Origin: JAXDJJ01 sp034665745
Lineage (GTDB): Bacteria; Actinomycetota; CADDZG01; WHSQ01
Direction: 5' to 3'
Assembly (NCBI GenBank): GCA_034665745.1
Contig: JAXDJJ010000047.1
Location: forward strand, 32,796-96,795
Length of the DNA: 64,000 nt
Made by a program: the position numbers and the translations under genes. This document shows positions 16,580-24,450 of the stretch, piece after piece; the stretch's first letter is position 1, and each line of letters starts with the position of its first letter. Under the pieces are notes generated by a model. That model ran no database searches. It saw only the letters and a list, made by a program, of their open reading frames with translations, and was not told the DNA's origin.

Positions 16580-18745
16580 TCAGTCCCCCGAAGGCGTTGG
16601 CCGTGGGCGCGGCGAGCCTTGGTCCGAAGGTTCCGGGTCCGGCTCGGGCGAGTGGTTCTGCCCGCCCCCACCCTTGCCGCTGCTAGGGGTGGGGCTCGGT
16701 GCAAAGGTCGGCACAACGACTGGCGGCTGAGGGCAGTACTCGAGCGGAGCCAGCTGTCGCAACATCGTTACCTTCTCGCCGGGGCACCAGGGGGCCGCGA
16801 GCAACCCCGTGATCGGATCGATCTCCACCTTTACGAGTTCGCTCCGCGGAAGCTTGAACGCCCGCGGAGGCACATCCTTGAGCGCTGCCATCATGAACGC
16901 CCGCCATATCTGTGCGGGGAACGTGCCACCGAAAACGCGGATGCCGTGGACGGATGTCATGGGGATGCTGCCTTGTGGGTAGCCGACCCACACTGCCGCG
17001 ACGAGGTCGGGTGTGAATCCCGCGAACCACGCGTCGACGTAGTCGTTCGTAGTGCCCGTCTTGCCTGCAGCGGGTCTTCCGATCTGTGCGGCGGTTCCGG
17101 TTCCTCGCTGGATCACCTGTTCCATGACTTTGGTAAGGAGGTACGCGTTGCCGGGTGACATCGCACCTACGAGTGTCTTCTGAGCTGGTTCGAGGATCGA
17201 TTCGTCCGACAACGTGATGCGGCGGATCGTGGTGGGTTCGATCGCGGTGCCGTGATTCGCGAGGGTCGAGTACGCGGTGGCGATGTCCAGAACGCTTACT
17301 TGCGCGGATCCGAGCGCGATCGACGGGTAGCTGGGCAACGGCGACTCGACGCCCATCAGGTGCGCTTGTGTCGCAACCGTGCCTGCCCCGATGGCGAGGC
17401 CCAGGCGTGCGTACACGCCATTGATCGATCGGACCAAAGCTTCGTCGAGCGGTACGAGGCCCGCCCCGGAACCTTCGGAGTTGTGCACTGTCCAGGGGGC
17501 AGCATTCGGAAACGTGAATGTCGCAGGAGCCGATTCGTAACGAGTGTCCAGTGAGATCCCTGCCTCCAGAGCCGCAGCGGCAACGATCGGTTTGAAGGCA
17601 GAGCCCGATTGTCGTCCCGAGCCACCACCCTCTCGCCCCAGCGCGAGGTTCACCTGCGACACGTTCCAGTCGCGTCCCGCGACCATCGCAACTATCTGCC
17701 CGGTTGAAGGTCTGATCGCGACGAGAGCAGCTTCGGGGTCGCCCGGCTGGTTGAGCACACCATCTACGGCCCGTCTCGCCGCAGCTTGGAGACGAGGCAC
17801 CAGGGTCGTTTCGATGTGAAGGCCCCCACTGAACAAGGCTTTGTCACGGGCGTCCCGCGTCGCCCCCAGTCGCTTATCGCGCAGGATCTCTTGTCTCACT
17901 GCCTCGACGAAATATGGCTGCCGAGTTGAGAAACGCGGCGGGTCGCGCAACACACCAAGGGGCGCGAGCTTTGCCGCTTCGCCTTCCGTTGTCGTCGCCG
18001 TTCCTAGCGAGACCATGCGATCGATCACGTAATTGCGTCGAGCCATGGCGCGCTGGGGATGATCGCGCGGGTCGTAGATCGCGGGGGCCTTGATCAGCGC
18101 CGCGAGCGTGGCTGCTTGCGGCAGCGTCAAGGTGAGAACGCCCTTGCCGAAATAGGTTTCCGCCGCGGCCTTGACCCCGTACGCGCCCTGACCGAGATAG
18201 ACGGTGTTCAGGTAGCGCTCGAGGATCTCGCGCTTGTCGTAAGCCTTCTCGACCTCGATGGCCAAGCGCAATTCACGTGCCTTGCGCTCGAGGCTTCGGT
18301 CGGGGTCGACGAAGAAGACGTTCTTCACGTATTGCTGCGTGATCGTGCTGCCGCCCTGATCGACTTCTCCCTCGCGCAGGTTCACGAGAGCGGCTCGTGC
18401 GATGGCTTTCAGGTCGTATCCCCGATGCTCGAAGAAACGCGCATCCTCTGCGGCAAGGGTCGCGTCGATCAGATCGGGCGAGATCTGTGCGAGGTCGACC
18501 AAGGCCCGGTTCTCCCGGAACAATCGTGCAAGCAGGGTTCCGTCGGCCGCGCGGATGGTCGATCGCAAAGGAAGGATCTCTTCGGTGTTGAGGTCGATCG
18601 GTGCGAGTGAACAAGAGACGACCAGCAGACCTGCGATCACGCTCGACACGGTCACCGACCAGCGCCGTTGCACCGGCCTACTAACCCTCGTGTCGGCTAC
18701 TGCCGACACCGGGTTAGCAACAGGACCGCTGCAGGCGGTCCGCAT
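16580..18745 (-). CDS. Penicillin-binding protein 1A-type transglycosylase/transpeptidase
   Basis: A 721-residue class A PBP. After a hydrophobic segment (about 33-50) comes the GT51 transglycosylase domain with EDARFFEHRGYD (catalytic Glu) and GGSTITQQYVKN, then the transpeptidase with SGSAFKPI (catalytic Ser), SIN (VRSINGVYARLG) and KTGT (AGKTGTTNDYVDAWFAGF). The tail is rich in Pro/Ser/Gly and acidic residues. It polymerises and cross-links peptidoglycan outside the membrane. ATG 18745 overlaps the sigF stop as TAATG, but residues 1-24 (MRTACSGPVANPVS...) are encoded entirely by an intergenic repeat; GTG at 18673 (VQRRWSV) may be the original start. Confidence 0.9.
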   Translation of the reverse strand: MRTACSGPVANPVSAVADTRVSRPVQRRWSVTVSSVIAGLLVVSCSLAPIDLNTEEILPLRSTIRAADGTLLARLFRENRALVDLAQISPDLIDATLAAEDARFFEHRGYDLKAIARAALVNLREGEVDQGGSTITQQYVKNVFFVDPDRSLERKARELRLAIEVEKAYDKREILERYLNTVYLGQGAYGVKAAAETYFGKGVLTLTLPQAATLAALIKAPAIYDPRDHPQRAMARRNYVIDRMVSLGTATTTEGEAAKLAPLGVLRDPPRFSTRQPYFVEAVRQEILRDKRLGATRDARDKALFSGGLHIETTLVPRLQAAARRAVDGVLNQPGDPEAALVAIRPSTGQIVAMVAGRDWNVSQVNLALGREGGGSGRQSGSAFKPIVAAAALEAGISLDTRYESAPATFTFPNAAPWTVHNSEGSGAGLVPLDEALVRSINGVYARLGLAIGAGTVATQAHLMGVESPLPSYPSIALGSAQVSVLDIATAYSTLANHGTAIEPTTIRRITLSDESILEPAQKTLVGAMSPGNAYLLTKVMEQVIQRGTGTAAQIGRPAAGKTGTTNDYVDAWFAGFTPDLVAAVWVGYPQGSIPMTSVHGIRVFGGTFPAQIWRAFMMAALKDVPPRAFKLPRSELVKVEIDPITGLLAAPWCPGEKVTMLRQLAPLEYCPQPPVVVPTFAPSPTPSSGKGGGGQNHSPEPDPEPSDQGSPRPRPTPSGD

Positions 18746-18747
18746 TA
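18681..18747 (-). repeat. Paired-hairpin repeat element, full copy 1
   Basis: Read on the minus strand: TAATGC, hairpin B (GGACCGC, 5-base loop, GCGGTCC), spacer TGTTG, then hairpin A with outer arms CTAACCC/GGGTTAG and inner arms GTGTCGGC/GCCGACAC around a 4-base loop (18690-18709). The TAA is the sigF stop codon and the overlapping ATG opens the PBP1A frame. A second full copy is at 31678-31743, and partial copies at 29536 and 37960. Confidence 0.8.
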
Positions 18748-19512
18748 CTCCTCGAAGGCTTCGCGCAGGTGACTGAGGGTTCGGTTGAGGAGTCTGGACA
18801 CATGCATCTGCGAGATCCCCAGCTTGTCGGCGATCTCGGACTGCGTGAGGCCCTTGAAGAACCGCAGATAGAGGATCGTTCGATCTCGTTCAGGGAGCTT
18901 CGCCATCTCGGGCGCAAGTGACGCGCGGTATTCGAGGTTCTCTAGGTGCTCGTCGTCTTCCCCGAGTTGATCAGCGAACGATGTCGAGCCACCGTCATCG
19001 GTGTCGATCGGTGCATCGAGCGAGGTGAAGTTGTAGGCCTGTGCGATCTCGAGACCCTCGAGCACTTCTTCTTCCGAGATGTGGGCCGCCTTGGCGATCT
19101 CACTCACCGTGGGGGCCCGCCCGAGGTCATGACCTAGATACCCAACGACCTTGGTCAGTTCGAGGTGAAGCTCCTGTAACCGGCGAGGCACTCGAACGGC
19201 CCATCCTTTGTCGCGGAAATGCCGCTTGAGCTCGCCGACGATGGTTGGGGTCGCGTAGGTAGAGAACTCGACCTCGCGTTCGAGGTCGAAGCGCTCGATC
19301 GCTTTCAGCAGCCCGATCGTGCCAACCTGGACGAGATCCTCTAGCGGTTCGCCACGGTTGCGGAACCGGCGGGCGAGGAACTCGACGAGACCGATGAACT
19401 GTCCGACGAGGCGCTCACGGATCTTCAAACGTTCCGCGTCGCCCTCGGCCGCCTGGTACGAAATGAATAAGGCCCGAACCTCTTCCTTCTCGAGCATCAC
19501 CCGATCGGTCAC
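18745..19512 (-). CDS. sigF: RNA polymerase sigma factor, SigF/SigB family
   Basis: A 255-residue group III sigma factor. Region 2 contains LVEFLARRFRNRGEPLEDLVQVGTIGLLKAIERFD and EFSTYATPTIVGELKRHFRDKGWAVRVPRRLQEL, region 3 GRAPTVSEIAKAAHISEEEVLE, and region 4 LPERDRTILYLRFFKGLTQSEIADKLGISQMHVSRLL. These are the hallmarks of SigF/SigB general-stress or sporulation factors. It is encoded four bases overlapping after an RsbW-like gene, the usual partner. Its TAA stop is the first codon of the paired-hairpin repeat and overlaps the PBP1A start. Confidence 0.92.
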   Translation of the reverse strand: MTDRVMLEKEEVRALFISYQAAEGDAERLKIRERLVGQFIGLVEFLARRFRNRGEPLEDLVQVGTIGLLKAIERFDLEREVEFSTYATPTIVGELKRHFRDKGWAVRVPRRLQELHLELTKVVGYLGHDLGRAPTVSEIAKAAHISEEEVLEGLEIAQAYNFTSLDAPIDTDDGGSTSFADQLGEDDEHLENLEYRASLAPEMAKLPERDRTILYLRFFKGLTQSEIADKLGISQMHVSRLLNRTLSHLREAFEE

Positions 19513-19880
19513 GGCCGCTTCGTCTTGCTCAATCTGAAGGTGGGATTGCCGTCGGTCTGTTCAAGGACGGCATCGTCAACAACGGTTTCGAGGATCATCT
19601 TCGACATCTCGGTGAGATCGGTGCGAACCTTCGTGCCGGCGCTGAAGTGTCCGGCCCCCCTGATCTCGATGCGATCGTCGTGGAGGTCGAAGCCGATGTC
19701 CAGCGTCCCATCCCGGCCCTGGGCGCCGGTCAGGTAGGCGCTGAGTTCGTCGACCGCGATCTTGAGATCCTCGAGGTCGTCGATCGTGAACTTCAGCCTG
19801 GTTGCCAGGCCGGACACGATGAGACGGACGACCTTCAGATATTCAGGGGACGCGGGGATAGTGACGGAGATGGTTTCCAT
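19509..19880 (-). CDS. RsbW-like anti-sigma factor (degenerate GHKL ATPase)
   Basis: A 123-residue protein. ISVTIPASPEYLKVVRLIVSGLATRLKFTIDDLEDLKIAVDELSAYL aligns with the start of RsbW/SpoIIAB serine kinases. The N-box retains Glu (AVDEL) but has no Asn at the usual metal-binding place, and the glycine-rich DxGxG box is reduced to EIRGAGHFS. It probably binds SigF, as its gene overlaps sigF (ATGA), but kinase activity is doubtful. No RsbV-type antagonist is encoded nearby. Confidence 0.78.
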   Translation of the reverse strand: METISVTIPASPEYLKVVRLIVSGLATRLKFTIDDLEDLKIAVDELSAYLTGAQGRDGTLDIGFDLHDDRIEIRGAGHFSAGTKVRTDLTEMSKMILETVVDDAVLEQTDGNPTFRLSKTKRP

Positions 19881-19901
19881 GTGCCCGCTGAAGATAAAGC
19901 T

Positions 19902-20738
19902 CTACGAGGCGGACGCTTTACGCGCCGGCCTCGAGGTCGTCTTCTTCTTGGCGCCCCCGGACTTGCGCTTCTTGGCCTCCTCGACGGACGCCTTCAATGC
20001 CTCCATGAGGTCCACGACCTTGGTGGGCTCTTCCTCGGGCACCGCGGCGACCGTGACTTCCTGACCATCGACCTTCGCCTGCACGAGCTCCTCGAGCTTG
20101 CCTCGGTACTCGTCGGCGAACTGTGACGGATCGAACTCCGCAGACAACTGCTGGATGAGCTGGCGAGCCATCTTTACCTCGGAGTCCTGGATCTTGACCT
20201 TCTTGTCCAGCTCCTCGAACTCGGGCTCGCGGATCTCATCGGGCCAGTGCATCGTCTCGAGGACGAAGACATCGTCCTTCAGACGCACGGTTGCGAGGTG
20301 TTCCTTGTCTCTCAAAGCGACCTTCGCGACGCCGACCTGACCTTCGGCCTCGAGCGCGTCGGCGAGGAGCTTGTAAGCCTTGAGGCCCGCAACCTCGGGA
20401 GCGACGTAGTAGGTCTTGTTGAAATAGATCGGGTCGATGTCTGTGAGGGGCACGAACGCAACGACATCGATGGCTCGGATCGAGTCCACATCCAGGGCCT
20501 CGAGCTCGTCGTCGGTGAACGTGACGTAGTGATCCTTGGAGTATTCGTACCCCTTGACGAGGTCGTCCCAGGAGAGCTTCTTGCCGCACTTCGAGCAGAC
20601 CCGCTCCTGCTTGATCCGGCCCCCGTCCTCCTCGTGCATGAGGTGGAATTTGAGGCTCTTCTCCTGGACCGCCGAGTAGAGCCGGACGGGGATAGAGATC
20701 AGGCCGAACGTGATGGCGCCCTTCCAGATCGGTCGCAT
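19902..20738 (-). CDS. ku: Ku DNA end-binding protein
   Basis: A 278-residue bacterial Ku. It begins MRPIWKGAITFGLISIPVRLYSAV, the family signature, and contains RIKQERVCSKCGKKLSWDDLVKGYE, YYVAPEVAGLKAYKLLADAL and the lysine-rich C-terminal tail (KKRKSGGAKKKTTSRPARK). Homodimeric Ku binds broken DNA ends and recruits LigD for non-homologous end joining. No ligD is in the window. It lies 21 bases upstream of the rsbW-sigF unit on the same strand, which hints at stress-linked expression. Confidence 0.95.
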   Translation of the reverse strand: MRPIWKGAITFGLISIPVRLYSAVQEKSLKFHLMHEEDGGRIKQERVCSKCGKKLSWDDLVKGYEYSKDHYVTFTDDELEALDVDSIRAIDVVAFVPLTDIDPIYFNKTYYVAPEVAGLKAYKLLADALEAEGQVGVAKVALRDKEHLATVRLKDDVFVLETMHWPDEIREPEFEELDKKVKIQDSEVKMARQLIQQLSAEFDPSQFADEYRGKLEELVQAKVDGQEVTVAAVPEEEPTKVVDLMEALKASVEEAKKRKSGGAKKKTTSRPARKASAS

Positions 20739-20784
20739 ATCTAGATTCTACGGTTCAGGGGGTCCCACCAGGACGAATGCGGAA

Positions 20785-20812
20785 AGTGACCGTTCTCGGG
20801 AGGAAGTTCACT
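20785..20812. promoter_or_regulatory. Candidate BldD operator upstream of bldD
   Basis: GGAAAGTGA and TCACTCTCC form an imperfect inverted repeat (8 of 9) with AGTGA...TCACT spacing of 18 bases, similar to the AGTgA-n-TCACc elements known from Streptomyces BldD targets, including its own promoter. It sits ~105 bases before bldD. The remaining ku-bldD gap (20739-20916) shows only a GAGGAGC-like site near 20898. Confidence 0.3.
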
Positions 20813-20916
20813 CTCCGCGTCGAACCCATGCCGTAGGGTAGCCAAAATTGCCATTTTCAGTGACGGCCCGTGACGTCTTGGGTCGCTGACGACTACGAAG
20901 AGGAGCGTGAGCCAAC

Positions 20917-21396
20917 ATGGGCGACGAGTATTCCAAGGCCCTGGGCGACTGCCTGCGGAAGATCCGGGTTCAGAAAGGGATGTCCCTCCAGGACGTCCAG
21001 TCCGCCTCGAGCGGCAAATGGAAGGCCGCGGTGGTCGGCGCCTACGAGCGCGGCGACCGCAACGTGACCGTTGCCCGCCTGTCCGAGCTCGCCAACTTCT
21101 ACGGCGTGCCGGTGTCTGAGTTGCTTCCGGATGATGGCACTGCACCGACCCCGGCAATCGAGGCGCGCAGGCGAGTGGTCCTCGATCTCGAAGGCCTCGC
21201 CAAGGTGCCCGAGACCGACAGGGACCCGTTGTCTCGTTTCACCCACGCGATCCAGATCCAGCGAGGTGACTACAACGGCCGCGTGCTGACGATCCGCGAG
21301 GACGACCTCATGGCTCTAGCGCTGCTGTACCAAACCACCTCGGACGAGCTTGCCCGTCGCCTGAAGGACTGGGGCCTCCTCTACACCGAGAACTAG
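20917..21396 (+). CDS. bldD: BldD-type transcriptional regulator with c-di-GMP motif
   Basis: A 159-residue regulator. Residues 5-70 are an Xre-type HTH (YSKALGDCLRKIRVQKGMSLQDV, VGAYERGDRNVTVARLSELANFYGVPVSELLP). The C-terminal domain keeps the bipartite c-di-GMP signature of Streptomyces BldD, RGD-x8-RxxD (Arg116-Asp118 and Arg127-Asp130). In Streptomyces a c-di-GMP tetramer glues two BldD molecules and represses development genes. Length (159 versus 167) and end (LKDWGLL) agree. The same genome carries bldC at 4792. Confidence 0.93.
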   Translation: MGDEYSKALGDCLRKIRVQKGMSLQDVQSASSGKWKAAVVGAYERGDRNVTVARLSELANFYGVPVSELLPDDGTAPTPAIEARRRVVLDLEGLAKVPETDRDPLSRFTHAIQIQRGDYNGRVLTIREDDLMALALLYQTTSDELARRLKDWGLLYTEN

Positions 21397-21398
21397 AA

Positions 21399-21749
21399 CT
21401 AGATCAGCACCGCGGCGATCGCTATCGCTGCGAGGCACACCCAGTACAACCCGGTGAATGCGTAGTCGAGCCCGCGCGGTTGCAAGGGGATCAACACGGC
21501 GAGCACCCACACGGGCATGACCGCGACGCCGAATAGCAACGCATAGACCAGCGCAGCCCACCGCGGCCAGCCCGCCCCGACGGCCGTCGCCATCGCAAGA
21601 CCGACCAGCACTATCCCCAGGATCGCTTGTCCGATGACGTCCGCCACAGGACCACCCTTGGTCAGCCGGTACACGCGGTAACCGAATCCGATCACGGCGT
21701 TCAAGCCGAGAGCGACGACGAGGGTGAGCTGCCAGGCGTCTGAAGTCAT
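21399..21749 (-). CDS. Small four-helix membrane protein, unknown
   Basis: A 116-residue hydrophobic protein with about four helices (WQLTLVVALGLNAVIGFGYRVY, GQAILGIVLVGLAMATAVGA, WAALVYALLFGVAVMPVWVLAVLI, FTGLYWVCLAAIAIAAVLI). No known motif is recognised. ATG at 21749 is preferred over 21860 because the extension overlaps the divergent gene in another frame and is low complexity. A TATCTT hexamer 9 bases upstream supports a leaderless start. It converges on bldD with two bases between stops. Confidence 0.7.
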   Translation of the reverse strand: MTSDAWQLTLVVALGLNAVIGFGYRVYRLTKGGPVADVIGQAILGIVLVGLAMATAVGAGWPRWAALVYALLFGVAVMPVWVLAVLIPLQPRGLDYAFTGLYWVCLAAIAIAAVLI

Positions 21750-21758
21750 GGGGGAGTC

Positions 21759-21768
21759 AAGATAGCCT
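21759..21768. promoter_or_regulatory. Overlapping divergent -10 elements (21749 / 21776 genes)
   Basis: In AAGATAGCCT the plus strand reads TAGCCT (21763-21768), 7 bases before the GTG at 21776; the minus strand reads TATCTT (21764-21759), 9 bases before the ATG at 21749. The two hexamers share the TA at 21763-21764. The start codons are 26 bases apart. Confidence 0.5.
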
Positions 21769-21775
21769 CCCGTCC

Positions 21776-22525
21776 GTGGCGAAGAAGAAGGCGAAGAAGA
21801 AGAGGCCGAGCGACCCCTCGGTAGACCCGAATGAGGTCCGCCGTCAGCGCCTAGAGGCACGGCGCCAAGCGAAGGCCGAGGTCGTTGCGGCCCAGATGAA
21901 GGTGAAGCGGCGCGAGCGGCTCATCCGCTGGCTCTTGATCGCAGGCCTGTTCCTGGCCGCGTTCTGGTTCGTCTTCCTCCGAGGCCAGATCCCGGACGAG
22001 ATCCTCGGACATCCGATCAGTGACTTCTCTACGCGAGGGTCCGGTCAGCACGTGGAGGGGGCCGTCAACTATGAATCCGCGCCTCCGGTGTCCGGCGAGC
22101 ACGCGAACCAGCCTGCTACGTGTGGCATCTACAACGAACAGATCCCAAACGAGAACCTCGTGCACACGCTCGAGCATGGTGCGGTTGGGATCATGTACAA
22201 GCCGGACCTCGATCCCGCCACGATCGAACAGATCGAGGCCCTAACGCGCACATACGACTCCCACATCATCACGGCGCCGTATGCCGAGATGGAAACGCCG
22301 ATCGCTCTGATCGCCTGGGCACACATGATGCGTCTGGATGAATGGGACGAGGCGGCGGCAAAAGAGTTCATCAACGTGTTCAGACGCGAGGGTGACGCTC
22401 CCGAGGCGTTCCAACCGTGCCCGAACGATCAAGACTCTCCGTTCACCGGGGCAAGCCCGAGCCCAACGCCGACCCAGGACACGACAACCGCGTCCCCGTC
22501 ACCGTCACCAAAAAAGAAGAAATGA
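21776..22525 (+). CDS. DUF3105 membrane-anchored protein
   Basis: A 249-residue protein with a very basic N-terminus (MAKKKAKKKRP), a coiled-coil-like charged stretch, one membrane helix (IRWLLIAGLFLAAFWFVFL, about 50-68), and an extracellular DUF3105 domain: VNYESAPPVSGEHANQPATCGIY, IPNENLVHTLEHGAVGIMY and a conserved C-terminal CPNDQ. The conserved His and Cys suggest metal or redox chemistry, but the family function is unknown. The tail is Thr/Pro/Ser rich. It overlaps the sugar dehydrogenase gene by ATGA. Confidence 0.88.
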   Translation: MAKKKAKKKRPSDPSVDPNEVRRQRLEARRQAKAEVVAAQMKVKRRERLIRWLLIAGLFLAAFWFVFLRGQIPDEILGHPISDFSTRGSGQHVEGAVNYESAPPVSGEHANQPATCGIYNEQIPNENLVHTLEHGAVGIMYKPDLDPATIEQIEALTRTYDSHIITAPYAEMETPIALIAWAHMMRLDEWDEAAAKEFINVFRREGDAPEAFQPCPNDQDSPFTGASPSPTPTQDTTTASPSPSPKKKK

Positions 22526-23721
22526 CCCGTGGGCCACTAGCTGTGGCCTCGGCCGTTACGGCCCTTCTCCTTCTCGCGACTCCCGCCCACGCGGCGGATC
22601 CTGTCACCGTTGCGGATGGTCTCGCGTTCCCTGCCGGTATCGCGTTCGACTCCACCGGAACCATGTACGTCACGGAACGGGCCGGGCGCATCCTCAGCTT
22701 CGAGGGAAAGAAGGCGAACGTTCTCGCGACTATCACGACGATCACCGAAGGCGAGACGGGGTTGCTTGGGATCGCGGTGTCCCCCGACGACCGCTTCGTG
22801 TACGTCTTCGCGACGGAACCGGACTTCACGAACGCGGTCTGGCGGGTTCCGATCGAAGGGGGCGAGCCGCACAAGGTCGTGGGTGGGTTACCGGGCAGCG
22901 TGTACCACAACGGTGGTGGAGTGGCCTTCGGTGACGACGGCAATCTCTACATCTCGAACGGAGAGAAGCACGACACCGGCCTGGCCCAGAACCCGAACGC
23001 GTTCGGCGGAAAGGTGTACCGCTACACGCCCGACGGTGAGATACCTAGCGACAACCCGTTTCCGCACTCGCCCGCGTTCTCGATCGGACATCGCAATCCG
23101 TTCGGGCTCACGTTCGATCCGGTGTCGGGTGACCCGTTCGTGACCGAGAACGGGCCCGAGGCGTTCGACGAGATCAACCACATCCAGGCCGGCGGCAACT
23201 ACGGCTGGCCGATCGTGTACGGGCCGGCGACCAGCGACCAGGTGTCGAACCTTCAAGGGGAATATCACGACCCCGTCGTCGCATACGAGTCGGTCATCGT
23301 GCCTACGGGGATCGCGTTCGCCGACCCGGATGACTCTCTTCCGTTCGTAGCGGGGGATCTCTTCTTCGGAACCTACGGGGACCAAACGATCCATCGCGTT
23401 GTGCTCGACCACGACCGCTCGTCCGCGCTGAAAGACATCGAGTGGTTCCACTCCGAAGAGCCGATCATCGCCATGGCGTGGGGACCGCGTGGTCTCTACT
23501 TCTCGACGCCGGATGCGATCAAGGTTTTCGATCTGGCGCGCACGAAGTCATCGGGAGGGACAAACGCTCCGGTGGGTGCACCGTCGAACGCACCCGGCGC
23601 AAGCATCGACCAGCCGGGTTCGGATAGGCCGGTGGCGGCTCTGCTATTCGGCGGCGCCGCCGCGCTCTTGATCGGGGCCCTCGTATTCGCGTTCGGAGGA
23701 AAGAAAAGAGGCCGGACCTAG
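22522..23721 (+). CDS. PQQ-dependent sugar dehydrogenase family protein
   Basis: A 399-residue exported protein. A signal peptide (MTRGPLAVASAVTALLLLATPAHAA) is followed by a glucose/sorbosone-dehydrogenase six-blade propeller: LAFPAGIAFDSTGTMYVTERAGRI, EGETGLLGIAVSPDD, VYHNGGGVAFGDDGNLYIS, IGHRNPFGLTFDP, ENGPEAFDEINHIQAGGNYGWP. A C-terminal helix (ALLFGGAAALLIGALVFAFGG) before KKRGRT would anchor it to the membrane. ATG at 22522 overlaps the DUF3105 stop; the earlier frame start at 22417 lies inside that gene. Substrate and PQQ use are inferred from the family only. Confidence 0.88.
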   Translation: MTRGPLAVASAVTALLLLATPAHAADPVTVADGLAFPAGIAFDSTGTMYVTERAGRILSFEGKKANVLATITTITEGETGLLGIAVSPDDRFVYVFATEPDFTNAVWRVPIEGGEPHKVVGGLPGSVYHNGGGVAFGDDGNLYISNGEKHDTGLAQNPNAFGGKVYRYTPDGEIPSDNPFPHSPAFSIGHRNPFGLTFDPVSGDPFVTENGPEAFDEINHIQAGGNYGWPIVYGPATSDQVSNLQGEYHDPVVAYESVIVPTGIAFADPDDSLPFVAGDLFFGTYGDQTIHRVVLDHDRSSALKDIEWFHSEEPIIAMAWGPRGLYFSTPDAIKVFDLARTKSSGGTNAPVGAPSNAPGASIDQPGSDRPVAALLFGGAAALLIGALVFAFGGKKRGRT

Positions 23722-23734
23722 CGGCCCGGCCTCT
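23707..23734. terminator. Hairpin terminator between convergent genes
   Basis: AGAGGCCGG and CCGGCCTCT pair around a 10-base loop that includes the TAG stop of the sugar dehydrogenase. It is GC-rich without a strong T-tract. It lies between convergent genes and could serve both. Confidence 0.55.
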
Positions 23735-23756
23735 GAACAGCTGTGTTGTCGAACCG

Positions 23757-24371
23757 TTAAGCGGCGGGGTCGCCCAACCACATCGTCAGCGTGACCGCTT
23801 CACCGGCGGTCATGAATGCCCGTGACTCGACGAGGAAGGTTGCGCAGTCGGAGACGGCGAAACCGCTGATCGACTCGTAACCCATGGCGCCGGTCTCGGC
23901 GACGAACGGTGCATTGACGGGCACGGCGTTGGTCGCACCGGACACTGCCGCCTGCTCGCCACTTCCACCATCCCAGAGGTAGAGATCCATGTCGCTAACA
24001 GACGGAACGGCCCAGTCGAGGCGAAGGTAGATGCCCTTCGTCGAGGAGGCCGAGTCGACCTGGATCGGGAACCACTTCGTGTCTTCCTGGATGGGCGTCT
24101 GAGAAGCGGTCTCCCACAGAGCGGGCCCGTGCTCAAACTCGATCGTGACCGGGGCCTCCGCGGTAGCTGCGTCCGTGATTGTCGTGGTCGCGGCGCCAGG
24201 CTCTGGGCGGCTCGCTGAAGGGCTTGCAGGGTCTGCGTACGTCGCTGCCGGGCAGCTTGGGGGCTTGGGCTTCGGCTTCTTCTTCCGAGCTTCGGCGGGC
24301 GCTGCTACTAGCGCGCCGAGCAGTAGCGATGCAACCGCAACGGTTGCCAAGGTGCGGAACGTCTTGGTCAT
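23757..24371 (-). CDS. Secreted protein, paralogue A, unknown function
   Basis: A 204-residue exported protein. Signal peptide LATVAVASLLLGALVAAPAEA is followed by a lysine/proline run (RKKKPKPKPP), then a beta-rich domain with YLRLDWAVPSVSDMDLYLWDGGSG and ISGFAVSDCATFLVESRAFMTAGEAVTLTMWLG. The pattern resembles extracellular pre-peptidase-type beta-sandwiches. Two Cys (about 40 and 176) could form a disulfide. It is a paralogue of the next gene upstream (24451-25035), sharing the signal region, DAATAE/DAATES, the D-x-D-L core and the C-terminal MWLG/IWLG. Confidence 0.7.
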   Translation of the reverse strand: MTKTFRTLATVAVASLLLGALVAAPAEARKKKPKPKPPSCPAATYADPASPSASRPEPGAATTTITDAATAEAPVTIEFEHGPALWETASQTPIQEDTKWFPIQVDSASSTKGIYLRLDWAVPSVSDMDLYLWDGGSGEQAAVSGATNAVPVNAPFVAETGAMGYESISGFAVSDCATFLVESRAFMTAGEAVTLTMWLGDPAA

Positions 24372-24450
24372 GTCATGCCTCCCAGCACAGTGGTCCGAAC
24401 AGAGACGCGGCCTGAGATGAAGGTTCGCCCAGCCCGAAGAGCTTCCTGCG

